Source: Nigrospora sphaerica
Lineage: Eukaryota > Ascomycota > Sordariomycetes > Amphisphaeriales > Apiosporaceae
DNA length: 64,000 nt
Assembly: GCA_018287875.1 (NCBI GenBank)
Contig: JAGVVL010000022.1
Location: 3,348,001 to 3,412,000, forward strand
Direction: 5' to 3'
The notes below the pieces were generated by a model. The model ran no database searches. It was given only the letters and a program-made list of their open reading frames with translations, and had not been told where the DNA came from. The position numbers were made by a program, and so were the translations under genes. Positions 56,047 to 64,000 of the stretch are shown piece by piece (position 1 is the first letter of the stretch; the number at the start of each line of letters is the position of its first letter).

Positions 56047-58568
56047 TGCTAGTCGGCAAGCGTGGACAGTAACACCTCCGACCGCGCTTACTAGAGGGCC
56101 TCTTGGCGTAAAAGACTAGAGGGGGGATGTCACTCCGGGAAAAGGGCAGGAGAAACAGGAGTACAGGGCCGAATGTCTTGGGAGTGAGCCCTATATAAGT
56201 AAAGGATACGGAGCTCAGCTCGCCCATACCAAGCGGCAAGGCGTACTACGGCTCGACTAAAAGGACCTCAAGACGTCTCGGTCTCTCCGCTCTGCTGCGC
56301 GACGTGATATCGCCAAGTTAAACGCTCTTCGTCGACGAGCCTGGAACTAGTCGGTGGAAAAGGGGGGGACAGGCAGCCCGCCTTTCTGAGCGTGTCACCA
56401 ATACCCAATTAGCCTTGCCCTCGCCGGGCTTGTTTCTCAGGCAGTCGGGCAGGTTGTGCGACCTTGTTGCTTCGGCCTGAAGTGACCAGTCGTTCCTCGC
56501 TGGCCGGGTTCGCGACCCCACGAGCCCCGGTGGCCGTGTTGGCTCGTTGTGGACCCCTGGTCGTCGTTGAGCCAACGGCAGCCGTGAACTCCTCCCCGCC
56601 CCCGCCCGCCGGCATATACCGTTACGGAGCGGCTGGAAGGGAGACATGCATGAGAGCCTGCGGCTGAGATGCACGGGTGACAGCCCGCAGCCGGGTCCAT
56701 GCAGGAGCCTCGGCAGCTGAAGACCATGTTATCCCCCGTTCGACGGGTGTGGGATCGTCCCGCCGCGAAATGCCGACATTGTGCGCACACGAACCGCGAA
56801 AGGGGGGTTGTTTCTTGCCTCTCATAACGGGCGAGCGAAGAGCCCGCGAGCAGATCAGAGCCATATCGGCTCAGTAAAAACGGGGAGGTTTCTACAGGCT
56901 TCGGCAGTTCCGCAGACCCGAGCATAGCCTGGCACATAATCTCCTGGCGGGGGATACGACGCACTCGGGCGGAATATTGGAAATCTTCGTGTAAGTATGG
57001 CCGGCCAGCTGATAGGCGCCAAGGCCGGGCCAACTACCGAGATATCCCCCGCCTGTTTCCTTCTTCGTAGACATGAGGTACTCGAGTACTGCCCCGGCAT
57101 CTGCGGTTCTCGGACGGCCACGCGACGGCCAACACGAGCTCGCCTTTTGGTGACGCCCCTACCCCAAAGGAGCTTCCCCTGCAGCCGGCCATTCGGATAT
57201 GCAGTCCGGTTCCTCGGTCACACCGTTGCTTGTTTATTCCTACGGCGGCCGGACGCCTCCAGCCCAAGCGGGTCATGGTGCCACAGGGCGTCGAGTCATA
57301 TCTCACATGGCCCTCCCGAAGAGCCGGGAGTCCAGGCCGCGCCACGGCGTCGTTAGCTTCAGCTGTTAGGCGCCGTGGTCCGTGGTGGCACGCCCGATGG
57401 CCACCTTAACCGCTTGCCTGCAGGTCCCCAAGACGGTGCAAGTGTGGAAATGAGACGGGAGGCCGCGGCACAGCGGGTGAGGACATGGCTGCTTGCGGGA
57501 GCCCGGCGGCTGAGACGCTCGTTTCCATTATGGCTTCGTGCGGGAGGGGGGGATTGCTTCGGATCCGAGGGTGGTGGCCTTGTCCCCATGCATTTCTCCC
57601 CTCCTCCCTGCGTTCGACTGGGGCCGATTCATTACTTTATGTAGCGCCGGGTGGTTGGGTGGCGGTTATGGAACGATAGGCCAGGTCAAAGCTTCCGCTA
57701 CTTCACGGCCGGTAGTATCGCGGAAAGCTTGTAGGGCATGATTCTTTTTCTTTTTTCCTTTTTTCCTTTTTAAAGAACCATTGACTATGCCGGAATGGCT
57801 AAATCGACATCGCGACGTTCCAACTAAAACGTGAAGACTACGCCAGGCGCGGCAATCTTCTATCATGTACCTATCGAGGCGCGCCACTTTGATTCGTCTT
57901 GTCTACGCCGGGTCTGGAAGCTCTGGACAGTCCTATCTCTACGCAGTGTCTCGCCACTCCTTGTGCCAGGTGACAGGGTCCTGAAGCCCCTTCAGAACAT
58001 CAGCCCTGCGCCCCAGCCAGACTTTGTGTGGCTCAACAGGTTATGCAGTGGTGACTTACCCGTCACTGAATCCACGCGGACGGACAGAACGGTGCTTCCA
58101 AGCCGCCTCGGAATGCATGCGATCCTGGAAACGGACCTCTTGGGTTGGGTACCAGCTGCTAGTCTGCGATGGCCCAACGTGGCCCGCCGTTGTGGAGGAC
58201 CCGAGGCCCTGTTTGCGCCGTTGCGACGCAGGCAAAGGCCAGAGAGAAGCTGCAGGTGTGGAGGGTTCGCAGGTAGCCAGCCAGGGAGCATAGAGAGTTG
58301 CTAGCTGGCGGGGCGAGGTTCTTGGTATCCGACCGTGATATGCGCCTTTTCGTGTCCCCGTGGCACACTCCAAGCGGCTGATCGTTCGGACCATACCATC
58401 CCTTCCCGGATGGTTACAATGACGTCTTATACGTCGGTCAACGTCGGCAAATGGCCAGTAGCAATTCCTATCGTGAAACGTATGTCGAGCCGTCTCATAA
58501 AAGAGACACAGTACTATGTATTTGTTTCTTCGTGTGCATTGACTACGAGAAGCCCACGTGCTTGCTTT
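56047..58568. other. Gene-poor region
   Basis: About 2.5 kb between two reverse-strand genes. A T-rich stretch of CTTTTTTCC-like runs lies at about 57748-57772. Open frames on either strand have biased, non-protein-like composition. No gene recognised. Confidence 0.45.
56192..56198 (-). promoter_or_regulatory. TATA-like element upstream of MARVEL-like gene
   Basis: TATATAA on the plus strand, TTATATA on the gene strand, about 147 nt upstream of the start at 56046. Plausible core promoter element. Confidence 0.3.
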
Positions 58569-60086
58569 CTAATAAGTGTACCTGAAACCCTTTAGACCCT
58601 CTAGCACCACCTCTCCCCTCCGTTGGCGTTGGTTCGCCCGATAGAAGTACAGCGAGAAGGCCCCGACGACGGCGATGATTAGGATATGCGAGCCGATGGA
58701 GATCCAGACGGCCGTCATGTAGCGTGGGGCCTCGGCCTGGCGCACAATGAAACTGCCGGCGATGCCGCCAGCGCCGTTGAAGGCCGTGACGGCGGCGGCG
58801 GTGAAGACGCGTTTCCACTGACCCGCGATGTTGTTGGCCTGGTACGACGACAGGGCGGCCCAGTTGGAGACGTAGGCGCCCGTGGCGAGGAAGGTGCCGA
58901 CGTAGCGCACGGCGACCTGCTCGGCGAAGCCGAGCATGCCGAAGCCGACGATGAGGCAGAGGCAGTTGAAGACGATGACGGGGCCGCGCAGGCGCAGGCG
59001 GTCCGAGACGACGGACGAGAGGACGACGGGGACGACGGCGTAGTAGTACGGCGGGGCGCTGAGCAGGATGGAGCGGTCCTCGGAGAAGCCCATGCCGCTC
59101 TGCAGGATGATGGGCAGGAAGTACGACAGCGACGTGGACACGAGGTTCAGCAGGAAGAACAGGACTGCGAAGCCGTACACCTTGGCGTCGGCCGCGTGCC
59201 GCAGCACCTTGGCCCAGCTGAAGGGGTCCGCCTCGACGTCCTGCCGGTCGTCCTGGATGCGCGCGACGGCCAGCCGCTGCTCGGCCTCGCTGAGGAAGCA
59301 CAGGCTCCGGTGGGCGTTTTCGGGGAAATCGATCATCCAAAAGTACGTCACGATGCCGATGGCGCAGGCGATGACGCCCTGCACGAGGAACATCCAGCGC
59401 CAGCCCTCGAGGCCGGCGCGGCCGTTCAGCTTGTTGAGCCCGAAGTTGACGATGCCGCCCGTGGCCAGGATGATGACCTCGCCCGACTGCAGGAAGGCGT
59501 AGCGCGTCTGCTGCTCGGCGCGCCGGTACCAAGTCGAGATGAGGTACGTCAGGCCCGGGTAGATGCCGCTCATGGCCATGCCCAGCAGGACGCGCAGGGC
59601 GATCATCTGGCGCCAGGTCTGCACGAAGGCGGTGCACAGGGTGATGAGGCCGAAGGCGAAGGTGATGAGGGCAAACCAGAGGCGCGGGCCAAAGGTGCGC
59701 ACGGCCACGGTCGAGGGCAGCTGGAAGGCGATGGACGAGATGGTGAAGATGAAGATGGACACGCTGTACCGGTTCCCCGTCAGGTCGAGGTCGGTCAGCA
59801 TCGACGTCACCGACGCCGACGAGATGACGCCCGAGTCCAGCAGGTTGAGCGAGCACAGGATGCCGGCGATGGTGCAGAGCCGCACGTCGATCTTGAGCCG
59901 CAGCCGCCGCTCCAGCGCCTTGTCCGCCGGCGTCCGCGTCGCGACCATGTCGCCGTCGTCCAGGTCGCTGTCCGACCGGGACGGCCGGCCGTCGTCACCG
60001 TCGGTCTCGCCGGCAGCCGCGTAATCGCGACCACGCGCGCCGTGGCCCTTGACCGGTGCGTCGTCTTCAGCATAGACGCCAGCCAT
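58569..60086 (-). CDS. MFS transporter, Dal5/anion:cation symporter type
   Basis: A single exon on the reverse strand encodes 505 residues from an ATG at 60086. A hydrophilic, acidic N-terminus of about 75 residues precedes 12 predicted hydrophobic segments. Family features include LRVLLGMAMSGIYPGLTYL with the downstream STWY(R/K)R block, FLQSGEVIILATGGI, the central WMIDFPEN motif, FLSEAEQRLAVARI in the middle loop, and WAALSSYQANNIAGQWKR. These are typical of the fungal Dal5-like allantoate/nicotinate/vitamin permease family, which moves small carboxylated compounds with protons across the plasma membrane. The substrate cannot be predicted. The frame is open upstream to 60305, but 60086 is the first ATG in a good context (GCCATGGCTGGC) and the extension is not protein-like. 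No introns, unlike most neighbours. Confidence 0.92.
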   Translation of the reverse strand: MAGVYAEDDAPVKGHGARGRDYAAAGETDGDDGRPSRSDSDLDDGDMVATRTPADKALERRLRLKIDVRLCTIAGILCSLNLLDSGVISSASVTSMLTDLDLTGNRYSVSIFIFTISSIAFQLPSTVAVRTFGPRLWFALITFAFGLITLCTAFVQTWRQMIALRVLLGMAMSGIYPGLTYLISTWYRRAEQQTRYAFLQSGEVIILATGGIVNFGLNKLNGRAGLEGWRWMFLVQGVIACAIGIVTYFWMIDFPENAHRSLCFLSEAEQRLAVARIQDDRQDVEADPFSWAKVLRHAADAKVYGFAVLFFLLNLVSTSLSYFLPIILQSGMGFSEDRSILLSAPPYYYAVVPVVLSSVVSDRLRLRGPVIVFNCLCLIVGFGMLGFAEQVAVRYVGTFLATGAYVSNWAALSSYQANNIAGQWKRVFTAAAVTAFNGAGGIAGSFIVRQAEAPRYMTAVWISIGSHILIIAVVGAFSLYFYRANQRQRRGEVVLEGLKGFRYTY

Positions 60087-63000
60087 GGTAGCCGCGGTAC
60101 CCCGTCTCGATATCGGAACACGAAGAGGACGGGCGCTTTGGGGTTGGTGGGTGACGGGCGGGGCGACTCTCTTGTGGCGGTCGCATTCGCTCTCCGTTTC
60201 CCCTGGTCCTATGCCTCGGCGGGTGAGGACGAAAGCAAAAAAACACGCAGCGCAGGATCGCCGGCTTGAGAAATAGAGCGCGAGAGAGGCGTACGGACAA
60301 CTCACGACAACCCGTCGGACAACAGCAAGGAAACACCTTGTATCAGCCTCTGGTGCTGCCGGCTTCGGCTGGTTTCCGCCCCAGCCCTCCAGTCACGCTG
60401 ACAAAGCCTCGCCTGCATATTACTGTCATCCCCATAACAAATATCTACCCGCGCGGCGATTGCTCCTCGCGGACCGGGGGGTCATGCACATGCTGGGCTG
60501 CTTCAGCAGGGACTTTCCGAATCGGGGCGGGGTTCGGTGAGTTTCCATCTTGGACCCTTTTGGCCGGCGGGGTCTTTCGGGATTGCGTCCCGAGCGGGAG
60601 ACGCGCATTTTCGCCATGCAAGTGCTTTGGTTGCAGGTCTCGTACGAATACCTTACTAATTGTAAATCCTACGCGCGATAGTTTTCGAACCGAGCCGCCG
60701 GTTACACGGAATGGCTTTATTTTCTCGAAATACCGTCGCTTTGCATCCACAGGTCGGTACTGCTGTAGATGGGTCGTGCTGCACTATTCGTTAGATACTG
60801 CAGAAGTAGGTACCTGCACTTCGGCCTCGCTTATGACCGCTGACGATGAAGGGCCATCCTGACGACGCCACGTACTCATCTCGGGGAAACTCAAGTTGCA
60901 GGCCACGGCCAATTGCTCTGCGCCGACTCCTTGGGATCGCTGTCTCTTTTTGGACCGGTTCATTGCTTTTGGGGCGGGCTTGGTAGACCGGGCCGTGGCT
61001 CTTTGCTCACCGCTAGCTTGAGTCGCCAATGGCGATCAACCGTTCAGGCTCTTAGCAACCTGTGCCCACGTCGTTTCCTAAAGCACAACAGGCTGTCGCG
61101 AACAGGAAGTACACGTCAAACCGTTAGATCTGCTCGAAGAAACTGTGAAGCAGGTGAAGCAGGACTGCGCAGTTATGAAAATACATTCACAATGGCTTTT
61201 GTCGTCGATCAACTTCCCGTGGGAAGCTGATCGATAAATGTGACATTTCTTAGTCCCCGTAACGCCTGTATTTCTAAGGTCGGGCGGGCCGACCCTGTAG
61301 CTTACTCGGTAACGCTGAGCCCGGAGTCAATACAAGTATCGCGTTGGCAGCAAAACGGAAGACGGCGCAGCGAGAAAAACTGTAGAGCATGGTATAAGTA
61401 GATCATTGCCACTCAACCATCCTCTAACGGTACCTGACCATGTATTACCACAACAGGTAGCTTGAGGGAAATTTATGTTGGCACCTACATGCGAAAAAGA
61501 GCATCTCAACCTACGACTTGCGTGATAAGATATCTCCCGGCGCCGCATGTAGCCTGGTATCCGACCCATTAACCAGTACTCGTATAAGGGGAGCAATTCG
61601 AAACGAGATCAGACCTCTAGAAATCAGACGGCTCCCAACGATGGCAAAGGATGAATCATCGCAGTTGCCATCTTCGTCCTGGCCCGGTGGCGGGAAATAT
61701 TATTCGTGTGAGTAATAGGGGAGCAGAGATAAGCCGCTTCTCGGGGCACGCGTTTGCTTGATCATTTGAAATCCCAAAGGGACTTCAGTACCGGATCAGA
61801 AATAGTCCCGCGTTCTGTGCAACCCAGGTCAGCCCAATGGTCTTCCTGGTTCACCCCTAGGAGAACCGCACCGGCACTGGAAATTCGTTTCCTTTGAAGT
61901 CATTTAGGGGCGACGAAACTCGAGGCCGTAAATCACAGGGCAGAAGCTCAATCGCCGCGGATGAGTCCAGGCGTCCTTCCTCCCTCCCCGTTGCACTTCG
62001 AAACCGATAACCAATGTGAGGAAAGCCGCCCTCGGAAATCGAACCCCAATCATTTCCTGACAAGCCGTTATTTGATGTCCTTGCCTGCTTTTCTCCGGCA
62101 GGTTGGCCATAGAGTTGATGAGAGCAATGGGAAAGGTCCCACTAGGTACATTGCTGTTTTGGTGCGTTGGCTGCCATGCCGTGTTGTGAACATGGTCAAA
62201 GAGTCCGTAGTGGTGAAAGCACCATCGCCAAGTTGAATAAGACGTCAGCCTGCGGCCGAATATAGGCCCATGGACCGGCCCAAGGGAGAATACGGCGGGA
62301 AAGAACTCAATCAGCCATGCTCGGCGATCGAGAGGCACAGCTGCGGCAGCGGTGCTTTAAGCGTCCGGTGTAGATCCACGGCCCTGCCGATGTCCTAAGT
62401 CAATCGACCCATGCCGGATATTATGTGATTTGCTGCCGAGACCAATGAAAATAGAGTTGACAAAAAGAGGGCAACGGGCCTTGTCCGCATCCATCGTGAA
62501 CTAAACAGAAAGAAGGCCTTGCGTCAACGGCACCATGGCGCACGTTGGGTGCCTCTCGTCGGTCCGTACTGATCTGCTCGGAGAGAGGGGCTTCGGTACA
62601 CATGGGGAACACGAAAGGTGAAGCATGCCAGCCACCATCGTTGACGGTGTTGGATTCAAATCGTGGCAGCCGGGGTGCTCTGCGAAGACCGCGGGTACCG
62701 TGGCCGCCCACCACCGAAATGACTAACCCTGGACCTCATGGCGCCGGCCACTCAGCACCGTCAGTATCGTGCCGAAAAGAGCGGCCATGAAAGCTTAGGG
62801 CGCGGCTCTACCCGTGTTACGGCTAGATTGGATGTCGTGGGGGCCCTTGTCGTGTCCCTCGGCGTCTTGCGAACCCATCGCGGATGTGTCCCGCTACTCG
62901 GTGTTGTCGTGATAATCGTCATCTAGTCGCGTGTTGAAAACGTGGGCAACAGGGCAACGGCCCGAAGCCATGCCTATGGCTCCTCGGGAGGACACGTGGC

Positions 63001-64000
63001 GTAGGATGAGCCCATGGAAGACGGATGTCCTCTTGAAGCTCGGGGCCTGTAATCGCACCGCAGGACAACCAGTTCCATACGTGTTTGGACTGGCTCGATT
63101 GTGTATTTGTCCAGACATGTGGTATAAAGCTACCCGGTAGGCGATGCTGCTGCATATTAAATTATGCTTACTGTACTTGTGTCGGCCAATGGGACGCGCT
63201 CACTGAGCAGGACCTGGCGGAGATATTCTGTAATTTCCATCTCCGGTCGCGACCCTGGCTACTTGTTCGTATTGGAAGTCGATGGAAACCACGGGGCCTG
63301 CAGACATGTTACCGCCGACAATTATAGGCGGGAAAGGGAACAATAGATCAACAAACCGGGGGTTTGCCCGCGGGGCGGGATTCTCAATTGAGGCGGAGTC
63401 GTCACTACCAAGACGCTCCGTGATTCAAGACGGGCTTTTGCCGGGCGGCCGTCGAGGAACAAGTGGGGCAGAGTCGGCACAAAGGTGCACAAGTGGGCAC
63501 AGCAGGCGCATCGGCCGTCGATGCAAGGGAGCACCTGCTTCGTACGGATGGCCAAGGCACCGAACCCTGCAGCTGTGCAACCGGCGCATCCGGAGCTTTC
63601 GTTTCCCCCGCTCCTCGGCTTTGAAGCGACACTCCCATGCCGCTCTTGGCCCAACGGTCTCATCTGTATTCTCCTTGCGCCCGGCATCAACTAACTTTGC
63701 TTGAGACAACCTGACAATGGAGCGAGAGAGAGCAAAGAGCGCAACCATTGCGAAGTGGGGCGCCGCCTGTGCTCCCTGCGCGGTAAGGACGCCGCCCCCT
63801 CCCCTTTCCCTCACCACGCAGAACAGCCTCGCGAGTGAATGAGTGCCTGCTGCGCTACTCTCGGCCCATGGGTTCGGGGCCTCAATGAACTCCGAAACTG
63901 TTATCTCAAACTATACAGGCGAACTAAAGTCATGGACCTCCGGTCGCTGCTTCGCTGCCAGTGACGCTTTGTTGCCTCGCCGCATGCGTCTATGTTTGCT
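60087..64000. other. Transporter promoter and 3.9-kb stretch without recognisable genes
   Basis: The first few hundred nt are the MFS gene promoter. The remainder has many short frames on both strands, none with recognisable domains, and no clear repeats. It may be intergenic DNA or carry unrecognised, heavily interrupted genes. Confidence 0.4.

Noticed and set aside
56505..56525. GGTTCGCGACCCC resembling a tRNA T-arm
   Set aside because: The stem does not pair properly and there is no upstream A-box or anticodon arm.
58686..60269. Plus-strand open frame of 527 codons
   Set aside because: Antisense shadow of the MFS transporter; composition dominated by Asp, Glu, Gly, Ala and His without domain signals.
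60266..60862. Plus-strand open frame of 198 codons next to the MFS promoter
   Set aside because: Cys/Arg/Pro-biased, no domain, no conserved start; a chance frame in promoter DNA is more likely.

Overview
The window is nuclear DNA of a filamentous ascomycete. Genes carry short GT..AG introns (about 45-160 nt), several with a CTAAC-type branch point. Coding exons are GC-rich, start codons sit in C/A-rich contexts, and the gene families are those of Pezizomycotina. Conserved proteins and the intergenic TAGGTA/GTACTTA motifs suggest Sordariomycetes, but the species cannot be named from the sequence alone. Nothing bacterial or viral was seen.

Layout, left to right: the 5' end of a prefoldin-like URI/Bud27 gene (1-382, -); a FAT1-type very-long-chain acyl-CoA synthetase (1373-3432, +); a 20-bp tandem repeat; a broken-looking hypothetical gene (3916-4990, -); proteasome lid deubiquitinase Rpn11 (5837-6972, -); a LaeA-like methyltransferase with two apparent 1-nt frameshifts (7867-9303, -); a D-2-hydroxyacid dehydrogenase (9895-11059, +); a protein with a dsRBD-like segment (11796-13331, +); a Rab4-like GTPase with a Gly/Ser insert (14351-15478, -); an HSD17B10-like short-chain dehydrogenase (16513-17598, +). 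After a 4-kb stretch with no recognised gene come a 75-residue tail-anchored protein (21588-21815, -) and sterol C-5 desaturase ERG3 (23190-24244, -).

A 5.2-kb gene-poor block (24.2-29.4 kb) holds only an ankyrin-like remnant. Beta-mannosidase (29437-32044, +) then faces xylitol dehydrogenase (32543-33699, -) tail to tail. A decayed MRP-type ABC transporter fragment lies at 34.75-35.87 kb. Next are the DEAD-box helicase Rok1 (36640-38795, +), a laccase-type multicopper oxidase with a long low-complexity insert (39920-42380, -), a Kre9/Knh1-like cell-surface protein (45123-45997, -), a conserved hypothetical protein (48604-49977, +), a large GC-rich cysteine-motif/membrane protein (51607-54367, -), a MARVEL-like membrane protein (55002-56046, -) and a Dal5-type MFS transporter (58569-60086, -). 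The last 3.9 kb show no recognisable gene.

No biosynthetic cluster or operon-like arrangement is evident. Most genes are housekeeping or carbon, lipid and cell-wall functions, separated by decayed gene remnants and intergenic DNA with short tandem and inverted repeats. Exon boundaries were deduced by hand from splice signals, reading-frame phase and family conservation; none was checked by alignment or RNA data.
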